Below, piece after piece: positions 21,949 through 36,100 of a DNA stretch of 64,000 nt. Source of the DNA: Pomphorhynchus laevis (Eukaryota; Acanthocephala; Palaeacanthocephala; Echinorhynchida; Pomphorhynchidae). The position numbers and the translations under genes are program-made. The DNA lies in contig WNNJ02001567.1 of the NCBI GenBank assembly GCA_012934845.2, positions 37,893 to 101,892 of the forward strand, in the 5' to 3' direction. The notes below the pieces were generated by a model, which was not told where the DNA came from, searched no databases, and worked only from the letters and a program-made list of their open reading frames with translations. Within the stretch, counting starts at the first letter, position 1. Every line of letters starts with the position of its first letter.

Positions 21949-24900
21949 CGTTTATTATAGGCTGAAACCGACATTGATAGAAGCATAAAGATAAATTTAT
22001 TGTTAAACTTTTAGTTTATTGACCTTATTAAGAACTATGTTTTACATTTACACAAATTGGTCTTTACTTATAATACAAGTGCGGAAGAATTCTACTACAA
22101 CACTTTGCACTAAATTCAAAATTCAATTGAAGCACAAAACATGGCAGATGATAGATGAACGTATGATTAAGTTGATATAAATCATGAGCTGACAAAGCCA
22201 GTATATCTCCTGATCTTTTCTCAGTATATCATCTTTAAATAACCTTAGATTATCGTTTTTGTTAACTTATGATCCGGATGTGCAATGTCATACATATTGA
22301 AGACAACATACTGAACAGTTGCATAAAAATACATTTTTACTTTTGCGAATATATTTTCAATAGATATAGTATTTTTCTTTAGTCAGTGGGCTTTTTAATT
22401 CCGTCGTTTTCATTATGACTGGGCTACATTTTAGTCCGATTCATTACTTCTGTAAATTATCTCTCTATCAAATTCGGGTCACGGTGTTTGTTCAATAGTT
22501 TTATTTTAAGATTGATCATGTGCTTCCATTCATCATCCGTGGAGTATATTATTCGAATTATGATGCACTCATTTCTTATAATTAATCCGTTTTGTTTTGG
22601 ATGGTGTGCACTGCATCCGTCTAAGAATGCACTCCAAAATGTAAACTTTCTATATAGCATGGTATATCACTGTTCATTTTGATCACTATAAATCGCCACG
22701 TTGAGAAATGATATATTGTCATTCATTTTGTTATTTGATGTTGTAAATTTCAATTCGCTACTTTGTGTATTATTACTTCCTCCTCAATATTCGATCCATA
22801 CACCCCATTATCATGCAACACTAGTATGTTGCATTAGTATGTTGCCCTCGAGGTCTCTTTCCAGAAAGTCCGGTCTAGAAAACCCTTCGAGAAAGGCTAT
22901 CACTAGGCATCCTCAGTACGTGTTCTGCCACCTCAGCTGACTATAATTCGAACTGTTACTTTTAACTTAATTTAGCAGTGTCGTAATAAATCTATTCTAC
23001 ACATAACGATCGAATTATTACTGGCGTCATATGTAATTCTTATAATGAACTTATCTCTTAACTCAACAACACAACAACAATTTCTTGACAAGAAAAAAAC
23101 AAATAATATGAAAATATTTCTTGTCAACCACTGGTCCGGGTGCCGGGTGGTGGAGGCAGGGTACGAACTAAATTATTTAAGACATCGCAATCCTGGGCGA
23201 CAGACCAGAGTTCTCTTTCAGATACCCCAAGGCGGTTTTCAGTCAGTTTCGAAATTTGATCTATCCACCGGTATCGATGTCTACCTCAAGGTCTCTTTCC
23301 AGAGAGTTCGGTCTAGTAAACCCTCCGAGAAAGGCTATTCATATGCATCCTCAGGACGTGCCCTAGCCACCTCAGGTGACTTTCTTCGATGTGGAGTATC
23401 AGCGACTTCACTCCGAGTCCCTCCCAAATGACCGAATTCTTACCTTACCTCTAAGGCCATAACCAGCCATAAAGCGAAGAAACCTCATTTAGGTCATCTG
23501 TATCCGAGATATTATCCTTTCGGTCATAACCCAAAGCTCATGACCATAGATTAAGATAGGATCGAAGATTTCGTGGTAAACCGGAAGCTTCGCCCGAAGT
23601 CTCAACTCCGCTTCACCACAACAGACCAGTACAAAGAACGTATTGATGTACTAGCTGTACAAATCTGCTCCTTGATGTTTCTGCCATCCCTCGAGAACAA
23701 TATCCCAAAATATTTGAAATCATCCACATCAGTAAGAACCTTTCCCCCATACTGATTGACGTTGGCATCTGAATACGAGACGAACACATCGAGACAGTCT
23801 TGGAGGTACCAACCAAGATCCCTGCCGCGTGGCATTCCATTGTGTATCAATCTAGTAGGCATTGTAAATCTTCAGGACAAAAATTCAACAAAACAACGTC
23901 ATCTGCAAGAAGCAGAGATGGTATCATGATGGAACCGAACTAAAGACCGACATCTGTCAGAGCAGACCGTCTCGAAATTTTGTCCATGTAAACAAGGAAC
24001 AAAAGTGGAGACAAAGGACAACCCTGACGAAGCTTAATACCTACTGGAAATGATTCAGACTTCCTACCTAGAACACGAACACAACTCTAACTTTGTTTAT
24101 ACAGAGAAACCACAGCTACCCGAAGATAGTGTGGTACTTTGTTCTCCGTTAGTACCTCCCACAACCTCTCCCGCGAAACTCGGTCAAACGCCTTCTCCAA
24201 ATTTACAAAACACAAATAGACCGGTTGTGCGAACTCCCAATACCGTTTAATGATAGTTGAGAGAGTGAAGAGCTGATCCGTAGTTGAAAGCCGCATTGTT
24301 CCTCTTGCAACTGTCCCTCAACTATAGGCCGTATCCTTAATTCAAGAATTCTAGCAAATAGCTTACCAGTTTGGCTAAGAAGAATGGTGACCCGATGATT
24401 AGAACACACTTTTCGGTCACCTTTCTTATAGATCAGTACCACCACCCCAGTTTCCACTCACTAGGAACCTTGCCCGACTTCAATGCAACATTGAATATCC
24501 GTTTTAGTCACTTCATGCCAACAACGTCGAGAGGCTTTAAAGCTCTAGGTCGAATCTCTTCTACTCCAGAAGACTTCCATTACGAAGTTTTTTGACGACA
24601 GCAATGACCTCTTCCAAAGAGATGAGCTCTTCTGTTGGTTCTAAAGGCTTTACTTCTACAATAGAAGGCATATCGATCGGATTAATGAGACTCCTAAAAT
24701 GCTCTTTTCAACAACCAAGAATTTCTTCAATGTCAGTCAGCATAGATCCAGTCCAATCATAGACAGTTTGAGGAGTATTCTGCTTTCCAACACGAAGGTT
24801 CATGATCGTCCTCCAGAACATCTTCGATGATTACCTATAATCAAGTTCTAAGTGTTCTCCAAATTTTTCCCAAGCCGCCTTCTTCGGATACTTGCAATAA

Positions 24901-27112
24901 ACACTTATGTCTTAATGAATCAAATTAGCTAACTGAGCCTTCGTATTTAATATAATTATAAAATGAAATAAATAAAAATAGTTAGATAATAAATAATTAC
25001 AAATAAATACTAAATAATTATACATAATAAATAATTGTTATGTAAGATTTTATATAACTTATATCAAGTTAAAATATTTTTTTACTTAAAATAAAAGTCA
25101 ATTTTTATAAATTGACTAATAAATAACAGATGTTGTATCAGAATAAGGATTAGAGGTCATCAGGAGGAACTAATATGCTATCAGGTTTCGGCCCCTAACT
25201 CCTCTACCCAACATAGCAGTGGGGCCAAATACATGCTAATGATGTATTTCCTCTGATTAAATTTGATTATCTAGTATCCTAATCTAATACAAAGTATACT
25301 ATTTATTATCATAAACATTTGAAGCTTGAAATTTTAAACTTATGATTTTATCTCTGCTTATAGAAAACCGAATACGTCCATTTGGAGAAATTACCACCAG
25401 CATATAAACGAAAATGGCCTACCGCGTGACGATTCAGCAGTACAGCTTGTCATTAATACCCTGAAATTTGGTGAAGTAACTTTTGTTGGTAGGTGACATA
25501 ACATTGTCTTGATAAAAGTAAATTAAATATACAAGTTGCCAGCACTTGATCGGATGTCGGGTCATTGAGGTATTCTATAAATCAGATTATTGCAAGCGTC
25601 GCAATCTTCAGTGTAAGACCCCAGTAAGTTTTGAGGGTATATATCGAATTCTTTTTCTGGGGGAACTTAGTCAAAAAAATTACAAGCAAGATATTTCGTC
25701 GGCTTCCTCAGAACGTGCCCTAGAAATCTCAGCTGACTTTCTTTAATATGAAAAAGCGAGGGATTTACTCCTATATTCTCAAGTTAAGCCGAGGTCCTTA
25801 GCTTACCTCAAAAGTTTTCGACCGTTTAGACAATGAAAATATTCATTTCGGTCTCCTGTACCTGTGATCTTGTTTTTTCGTTCATTACCAAGTGTTCAAA
25901 GCAATAGGTTATTATAAGAACGAAGATTGAGTGATAAATAGAAAGCTTTGTTTATAGGCGCAAATTCCCTTTTACCACTATAGATCAATGTGCAAACAAT
26001 ACATTATTGCGTTAGCTGAACATATATCTTTCTCAATTTATTTTGAGTAAACATAACGCATAAGCGTTAATGTTGTTTTCTTAAAATTTTATATAGTTTC
26101 AGGTCGTGCTCATTGTTATCATTAGTCAGGCGAAATTTTGAATTTATTAAAATCACAGTTAGCATGTGCTTGTACAGATCTAATAGTAGTTATCTTTGCA
26201 CACCCAAATTATACAAAAATTAATAGCTTGCTATGCATAGAACAAATAATTGATTGCGATTACATATAATCGCGCTTGTCATAGAAGTCAAATTATTGAT
26301 ATGTCAGACGAAATAAAGTTAACGAATTGCTAATTTACAAATTCCAACTAATGCTATTTAGATTTAAATTTACTTATGGAATCTGGGTAATCATTTTGTT
26401 ATGTTAATTTGCCAAAATGGCTATCAAAACAACTGATCTTCTATTAGTTGAGATCTTTTATCGAAACTTTTTAGAAATTATTAGTTTATCTTAAAATAGA
26501 TTCATGAATATATTTAAAATATAAATATATATTCATGAATATTTAGTGTAAATACTACACTTCTATACTCGTGAACTCTGAGTTAAATGATTCGTTTAAA
26601 TTATGCATATATTTAGGATCCATTATATTGCTGATATTGCTGTAGGATAAGAATCTTGTGCTTAATCGAATAATATTTTCTCATTATGACCTATTTGGAT
26701 ATTCTTAAATAATCAAAATTATTAGATTAATATTTTTACATTTTAAAACTTAAATCTATAAGAAAAGATAAAATTGTAATTAATCTAAATATCCTAACCT
26801 GATATTTTAAAATAGCTGCTTACTCAATAATGATTAACTTGAAATTGATTAACTACTTAATTTTGTTTCCCGCAGACGATCGCATTTGCTTCCTCTCGGG
26901 ACGATCGCATTGCAAACTATCGAAATTTAATGATTAAATACCGCGGTTTTTTATATACCATTGTCGTGACAAAAATCAAAAAATCAAGTACTTGCCATGA
27001 ATCAAAAACATTAATCGTGTGCGTATTTCATTCATCATCCGTGGGGTATATTATTCGAATTTTAGTGCGCTATTTACGTATAATCAATCTCATTTGTTTC
27101 GGAGGGCGTGCA

Positions 27113-27172
<60 letters not shown>

Positions 27173-30100
27173 ATAGTGCGAAAAATCGCTTGTAACTGTG
27201 GTCCAGGAGCCATAATTGGCTACGATTGATTGTAAATCAATGTGTGCTGCTAACTAACTGGACTTTGATCCAGTTATATATAATTGTAAATGTTGCCAAT
27301 TGTATATATATATGTATATATATGTATATATAATTGTAAATGTTGCCAATTGTATATATATACATAGAAAGCTTAGTCTTTCTCGATATTCATATATATG
27401 CTTTAATGAAGTATAGAATTAAATGAAGTATGCTTTAATGAAGTATATATTAATTTATATATACATATATACTTTGATTAAGTATAGAAAACAGGCAAAG
27501 ACAAATATAATAAAGATAGTTTTAAACTATCTTTATTATTTACAGATGTAAACAAGCAACATAGTTGATTCTACACTAAGCAGCTATGCAAACTGAATTT
27601 ATCTCGCTGCATTGTGCAAAAAAAAGCGCGATGAGTTTTTTTACATGAGCCAAATAGTGAATTTACTGCAATGCAGTTTTATCATTAGTAACCAATACGG
27701 ATAATAAGTAGTTCCAAATATCATTCAAATTGCACATATCCAACGAGAATTGCGTAATTTCACAAAATGTTCTTAATTCAAGTTTTATTATTATATTACC
27801 GTTATTTTCTGCTAGAAATAGAGAATGGATTTTCGATATTTTCCAAAAAAGCATATTTTCTAATTACTATTGCACGGAAGAATTGGCCGTTTCTAATTAC
27901 CATTGCACGGAAGAATTGGCCGTAGTTTGACTGTAAATTATCAACCTATCATATAGTAGGTTTGATGGTCAGTTGTCATTATTTCCCTTTTATCAGCAAG
28001 TTCTAGCCAATACCTACGTTAAGTCTTAAAAAACAACCAGCTCAAATTGTTTTTGCTGATTTACCAAGTTTTCAGTTGTTCAATTGAATTAATGATTTTA
28101 AATTATATTCAAGAGTATCCACATATGTACACGTAGATACACAATATCTTAGAAGTTAATGGTTTTCGCGCTTGATTTGTTTGAATTGAGTAAGTAGATT
28201 GTTTGAAATTAGAACCAAGCTATTGTATACGAATGTTTTGATTATATACGAGCTAATCGTCTTGCCTACCTTTGCAAAAGGTAGTAATATTTGGTTTAAC
28301 AGGGATACGTGTATTTTGAAGACTTAATTAAAATTTCAATTTTCATTCGCTTACATGATTTTTACATTACGATGAAGTTTTTTACCTGTTTTTATAGTGT
28401 TGTTGTTAAATAAACAAAAGCCACAGTATACTCAAATTCCCTTTTTAATATTAAAATTTAAATTATATTTAAAAAAGTATTCTCTATTTACTGAGAGATG
28501 AAATTAAAAGAGGTACACAGATAAAGTTGCAGGTAACATTCCTAGATGGTACGATAGCTGTTGTAAAACCTATGAGGTAAGTAAATGATTGAAAAATGCT
28601 ACCTTTAAGATTATATATTTGCATAATAGGGTTTCTCGTCACTATCAGACTCCGGTTAATCATTTCTACTTTACAGATATTGAAAGACATAATGCAGAAA
28701 TTGCTGCATATCATCTTGATAGGTAGCTTTGTTTTCTAAATTATTTTGTGGTTTGATGTTTATTCATTGTATTATGTGGTAAAAAATTTTCTGAAATATG
28801 TTGTAGTAAAATTCCATATTTACAATACGGAAATTTATTTTAAGAATGAAAATAATATGACGCGAACCAATTAATTACAACACTATCAATAAACTAATTT
28901 TCATATTTGTTTATGAATAATAAACCAATTTAAACTTTTTAATTATAATTTACTTCATTTTTAAATTATGTGCGTTTGAACATACACCGATGATTAAAAC
29001 AGTCTGAAATGTTTAGTCTTTCTTTATAAAGCCAAAAATATGTTTTGTTTTTGTAAATTCTTGACACAAGTTTTAGTTATTTTTGAATATTTGTTAAAAC
29101 ACAAATTACAAATTAAAATTACAATTTTTTAAATTCCAATTTGTAGGCTATTCCAATTTACAGGTTATCAATATATAAGCTATATCATATATTAAGCTCA
29201 TATATCGTTTATTTATAAGCTAAATCGCTTACCTAAAAGCCATATAGCTCCCATATAAGCTATAGCTCATATATCAGCTACAATGTATATTTATAAGCTA
29301 TATATATTAATTAGGTTAAATTTTTTCTTACATCTTAAGGAATAAAATTATTTTGAAACCATTTCCATTCAGGAAGATGCCAATTCAACAGAATACAATA
29401 AATTATATACATATAAAACATTCCTTCTGTTTTTTAATTTCCATTTAATCTGACTGTGCATTAAAGATTTTATACGAAAAATTCATCAATTATTGAATTT
29501 TTATTTACGGTTTGTCTATTTACAAATCCTCAAATTGCTGCTCTATTAAATGAAATAGTTCCCATTTTTCAATTTAATTAAATACTAATAAAATTTGCAA
29601 TTTCGTGTAATAAATCTTCAATGTTAAAATATTAATTTTCTAACTAATGTAATTGCTTATTTGTGTTGAATTTTACAGAATACTACGATTTAATCGTGCT
29701 CCACCAACTGTCGGACGTAGATTTAACATTAGCAAAGAAATAAAACCTAATGCCCATGAAAATTTGTTATCGACCTTCTTCATTTCACCGGGTATGTAAT
29801 GGTGTTAAGCTACTTTTTAATTTATTATTCCAACAAAGCTTAATTTTATATTGCTTTGTTTGTTAAAAGTGTTTAGTTATTTTATTACGATCACAAAGAC
29901 ATTTATTTATAAAACACTGGATTTACGCAATTTATCTGTTCAAATTAAAATAATAAATATTATATATAATTTGTTTAAGTAATTGCTCGTTATGAATTCC
30001 ATAGCAAAATGATAAATTAGCTGTCTGCAACGAGCCACAAGAGTTTATCATTAGTTTGGATAGAATTGCATTTTTGTAGTTAAATTATAATTGAATTTTA

Positions 30101-33100
30101 AATTTGATTGTGCACAATGACTATTTCATATATATAAGCAAACATATGATGAATTAACCAGCAAATCATTAAATTGAACCTATCAAGCTATTTATATTAA
30201 TTAGTTGTTGTTTACAATAACTAATTATTTATAAAAATATTAATTGATAGTTAATCAATAAATAATAAACTATTTATTAAATTTATTATTTATTATTAAC
30301 ATTAGTTAGGACCAAATGGTAAGACTTAATAGTAAACGTTCAAACTTTAAATTGTTTTAATTTGTTTATTTGAAGCACATCTATGTTAATTACCAAATTT
30401 AAATATTTGAAAAAATTAACCGTTTACATGTAGAACAATTTTCAACAAGTACACGATTAAAATTGATACTATAGATTGTATGCATATAGAAAACATTTGT
30501 GTCTACTAATGGCTTTCATTAAAAATTTGTATAAATGATTTTAACTCTAATTTTGTTTCCAGAATATATATATACAATATAAGTGTATAAATCGGGGATT
30601 CTTGTTATTGACTTATAATTTTATAATTTAATCACAAATTTATATAAAACAGATTTACCAATTTTTGATGTAAAATTGCTTAAAATGCATAACTTAGCTT
30701 GCTGTTTAACATGGGTTCTATCATGAATAAAAATCGATATCAAATGCTTTAATAAAATCAATTTATTATGTTGATGTTTTTTATGTCGATCAATTTAACT
30801 TTTTTAATTTACTATTATCTAAATTAAATTTTAGCTTCGTTAATTCTACCAATCTACTATCTTAATCGTATGAACTATTTTAATTCACATTACTTTATTC
30901 GTCAAAGTCGATAAACAATTGAATTTTAATATAGGATTTGTGAAAATAAGTAAATTACCTCGTAAATACAATTAAAACTATAATTGCTTCTATTTAAAAT
31001 ATATTATATTATAATATATTATAATATAATATAATATATTATATTATATTTCAATCAAATCTTTTGAAATACCATGTAATATTATAATAATGTTTTTCAC
31101 AATATTAATTATTAGCGTTGAATATATTTGAAATATTATGGAAAATATTATGAAATAATTGTCACATTTTTTATAATTTGGCTTATATTAAGTATATCTA
31201 TATACTTTTTTTGTAAAATTTATGAATTGAGTGGAACAGATAAAGTTTCTTTTTATTCGAAAAATATATTATTATTTCGTTATCTAAACTGACAATATAA
31301 TCAGAATGTCCTTATATTATAATTGATTATAATTATAATGATATTGTGTGATGTTATAGGTTTAGATAACTAAATATTAATTGTATAATAACAAAAAACT
31401 TTGTTTCACTTAATGGACAAAATTAGAATTACCAAAATATAAATGTATTTATCTTTATGATTGTTTTGTAAAATGGATTTCCTTTTATCTCGTCTTCATA
31501 TTTATTTGTGCTAAATTTAGCTGATTGGGTAATTATAATGTGTATTAAAATTTTTTTTTAATTGGAATAACATTTAGCTGGAAATGAATGTTTTCGTGGG
31601 CAGTGTAAGTCGTACTGTGATACCACTCATGCAGTATGTGGTATAAATAAAAATATAATGGAAGCATCTGTTCAGCTTTATCTTCCCGTGATGCCGATGG
31701 TTTCTTGGATAAGAATGACCCACCCTTACAGAAGATCATACAGTACAAGAAATATTGCAGAATGGGAAAATAACCCTGGATATTGCGTAGAAAGTGTATT
31801 TACTGATGAGAGCTTTCATTCTAGGTTAATTTTAGACATGATCGATTCGTCAGTATTCGATTTTCTCATTGGTATGTATTTAATTTGTATTTTGTAATAT
31901 GAGTTGCATTTATTGAGGAATAGCACATTAGCTTTCAAATATGACAGTTATATTTTTAGAGCTTATTTTAAAATTATATTGAGCAAATAAATCTATAATT
32001 GTTTGTATTTGTACAAAAGCGGTTTTAGAAAGTAGTACAAGAAACGAATTTTTTAATTTCAGTTTTTCGAATCAAATTTCCAGATTTTGTTTATTTTTAA
32101 ATCAAATATGGAATAATGTTTGTATGTAAATATTTAGTAAATATTGTTTAATATTATCCGCTGCTTAACTGTTTTTCGTTTGAACAGTGCAAATAACCGT
32201 ATTCTTAAGTTCATGTTAACAATTTTAAAGATATCATTCTTATTTTTGATTTTAGCACAAATTACTTACTAATTTCGATCATTTTTCCTGATCGCTAAAA
32301 GAATTGGCATTATAATATAATACCCTAAATAATATATCAAATTGAATTGAGATATAAGTGATGCCATTTTATGAACAATACATCATCCTCAAACATCCTT
32401 CGAAACTAATATATTATTATTTTATAATATTTTGTACTAACATTTTGCTTTATATGTTATTTTACGCTCTACAGAAATGCAAAAATCGATTACTTTTTCA
32501 TTATTTAAACTGTATGGACAATTAATTAAACTATTGCTGAATTAAAGATTAAATTTTATTTTTAAATAAAACTCCAAAGTCTGTATAAAATATTGTATAA
32601 ATGTCAGTTTGGTTAACTTTGCAAATTTACGATTGTAATTATTTGAGTTACTTTAATAATTGTTTGAGTTTTTCAACGACTAGCTGGATTCTATATAGAT
32701 CATCCAAGTATTATAGCATCTTGAAACGTTAGTGCTCAGTGTCTGATCCCTGATGATCCACTGAGTACTAAATATGACGCAGGATGATATTAGTAGTTAG
32801 GTCTTGTTGCAAAGTCGACACAGGATAATGTTGTGGTTAGGAGGTCGTTTTGCAGCTGGTTCGTGACTATATTCGTACACTAGTTTGCAGGCATGTCTTA
32901 TAGATCAAAGAACATAGCAGTATATCAAAGTCGACGCATTAGCAGCATAACAAAGTCCTTACATTTCACAGATTAAATGACCTGCTCTAGAAATCAATTT
33001 CGAAAAGTTATTTTAATCCACACTACTGTTACCGTTTAAGTATATGAATTATGAAAATAAGTAAACCATCAAGTAAATACAAATAAAGCTAAAAATATTT

Positions 33101-36100
33101 TTTTGTTTTCGGAAATTATCGACATATATTATAATTATTTTTTTTACAATTTGTTAATCTTAGCAAATATTGCTTGTTAGTGATGGTCTGTATACTACTG
33201 CTCATTTGCAATTCCAAATACGACTTCACAGTTATACGTTGTTTAGATTATAATGAGCAGTTTATTTTTTATTTCAATATATTTGTAATTTTATAAGAAT
33301 AATGTATTTAAAATTGAATGGATTTATCTATTATAACTTGTTCGTGATGCTGAATACTGAATTTGAATATAACTATTTTAAATCATCCGTTCAAAACAGT
33401 TTTTAATAATAACTTTCTAATATTTATCATTTAGTAAGTTATATAGAATAATGCAAGGAGTATTTTTCACACAAAAGTGCCTCGGCATTCTCTGTCAACT
33501 CTCCCTAATCAGTGATAGTACTTTATTGTTTATTACTTGTTAATATGCTGTATAATATAAAAAGTAGCAAATATGAACTACCTTAAATAATATGTCTATC
33601 TTAACTATACGTGGATATTGCTCGGCCTTTGTATGTAGACCATATAGAATTCAAAATACGAATATTTATAATGTTGCCTGCAATCGAACGATTATAAATT
33701 AAAATAATGATTATAATGATTATAATGATAAATAATTAGGATATGAAGAAAATTAATGTTTATAAAGGTTAGACATTTGATATATCTGTTATATATATTG
33801 TTTAAACACTAAAAATATACATTTTCTCTAACAAGTTCGGTTAAGTATGCGCGTATACTTAACGTTTTTTTGGCATTAAGCTTTTTTTTGTGATTTCTAA
33901 AAGCAATAATCTTTAAAACAGTTCAAGCTATTGATCATAATTTAAAAAAATATTTTTATAATTTTCGTGAGGAGCAACAATTCGGAGTTATTTAGATTTG
34001 AAGTTTGCACACACAATTTTAATGAAAGCGCGATAGAACGAAGTGCTTTGAATATCAAATCGTGAGATCAGTTTCGCCGGGTTCGTAACTTGATGTAACG
34101 TATATTCCGGTTGTGAATATATGAATCCATAAATTAATAGATTTCTGCGAGACTAATTGCTAGCATCTACTAGTTTAACGATTACTGCCTACTCTTTGAA
34201 TCTAATAATGTTATGTTACAATTTTAGATACATCCACTTTAACTTTGTTTAAGTTCCTTCTATCTAAGATGTGTTATAAGTTGTATTATACCACTTTGTT
34301 AATGTCAGAAGATTGTTAATTACTGCTAATTTACATGTTTTACCTATTGTACAACAATATTGTACTATTTTTTTAGGTAACTTGGACAGACATCATTTAA
34401 CAAAAATCGATGAGCTCGGTACTAATTCGACTACTTTTCACATCGATCAAGGAAGAGCGTAAGTTACTACAGTTCTTAGACGTAAATTATCTAAAAGTCG
34501 ATAATGCTTTTTTTCGCAAACTTGTTTTAAGTTTGATTCACGATTTTAAAATCAGTAGTTGTTATATTTATTTTCAGTAAACCCGAGTGATCATCGACTA
34601 CGTGATTTGTGTGCAGACACTATTACATAGTATTCTTAAAGTGTATACGTAATGAATATTTTTATAGAAAGAGCATAAGTAGTGGCATAGGCTTATTGAA
34701 ATTATCGTCACTGTGTATCGTCGCCACATTATTTGGTTTTTATTTTAATTGAAAAGTCTTAATAAGCATAGAAAGAAAACCATAACTACTTTTTGTGGTA
34801 ATAAAATAATTTATCGTAATGGGTTTATTATAAATCTCGTATATTTTATTTATGAAAAATATTTTAAATCAATTGGTGGAACAGCAAAAATTTTAGTTAT
34901 TTGATATTTTGCTGGCAATCAATCATCAATAAAAGTTAAAATAAAAAAGGACATATTTGGCCATACCATAAATAATAAATTAAAATTATTAGAATTTGAC
35001 ATCTGTATTGTTTTTCCTATTCTCGATTCTTCTTTATCCTTAACACACTGTATATGTAAAAAATGGTTAAATATTTTTAGTATAAAATGACCAGTTTTCT
35101 GCTCACTACACAATGTGATTTCTCAACCATGATGGAATTAAGCGATTTACACACGTCAAGGTTTCTTCCGGATATCATAAAAATAGGCATTGATGACAAT
35201 TTAATAATTGTATAAGTTTGGTCAAACTATTTGGGCAGACTAACTAGGTAAACTATCAGTTTGGGCATATACTCCTATCACTTCTATAAGTTTAGTAGAC
35301 TCGGAACTCGTGATACAACCTTTTTTATCCTTTTTGGCATTTAAATAATCTAGAAGTTTATGTGAACCATATAATCTTGGCTTATCAGTATTTAAATTTG
35401 CTTAAAGAACATCACAACTAGACAAAAATTTAAATTAAAAAACCAAAATAATCTAATTGGACAGGCTGGAATCCTCAACGATAAATTCCATTACCGACGC
35501 ATCCTTCACAAGCGCGTCAATTTGCTTATGCGCAAATATTTTTATTCAATTAGTGGAACAGCATGAAATCTAATTTATTTGATATTTCGCTGACGAACTA
35601 TCAATCTCAATTTTATCTTTGTTTGATAACAATACTTTATTTTTCTTTGTTTAATATTTTCAACTATCAAATCGGATCAATCAGCGTGACATTGACTCTC
35701 AAAAATATTACTTTACATCGTTAGTATCTAGATATTACAATTTAGACTAAATTATAGCTTTTAGTACATGTAAACATGAAAGTTTTAATAAATATAGCAA
35801 TTTCAATTTGGCAAAGAACTCATTACAAGGATATGGCAATCTCCGGAAGTACAGTATATACTAAATAATAAATAAGGACAACAACAATCTGTAATTTATC
35901 TTCCGAAAAATATCGCCTAAGCTCCAAAGAATTCGAAGACATAATTTGTTCACGATATAGATGGATATCGTCAGATCTGAAACTCGTGAAATGTGGTTGT
36001 TGCGAAAACATTAGTATTGGTCATGAATTTTCATATAGGAAAGGTGATCTACCTACAATTCGTCACAACGCCAGTCGCGATTTATATAGTTTCTACGTTG

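Noticed and set aside
23045-23431. 128-residue plus frame as a host gene
   Set aside because: It is antisense to the Rex3-like LINE tail, and the same DNA recurs at 22.84 and 25.54 kb.
26930-27229. 99-residue frame with a Tyr-Ile repeat
   Set aside because: Tyr-Ile run is only the translated TA microsatellite.
28484-28714. Minus-strand 76-residue frame
   Set aside because: Antisense to FAM20 exons 2 and 3, which match the family in the plus direction.
31545-31748. Minus-strand 67-residue frame
   Set aside because: Antisense to FAM20 exon 5.
32820-32880. Possible tRNA-derived SINE (GTGGTTAGGAGG and GGTTCGTGAC blocks)
   Set aside because: Boxes are imperfect, no second copy seen and no tRNA fold found by eye.
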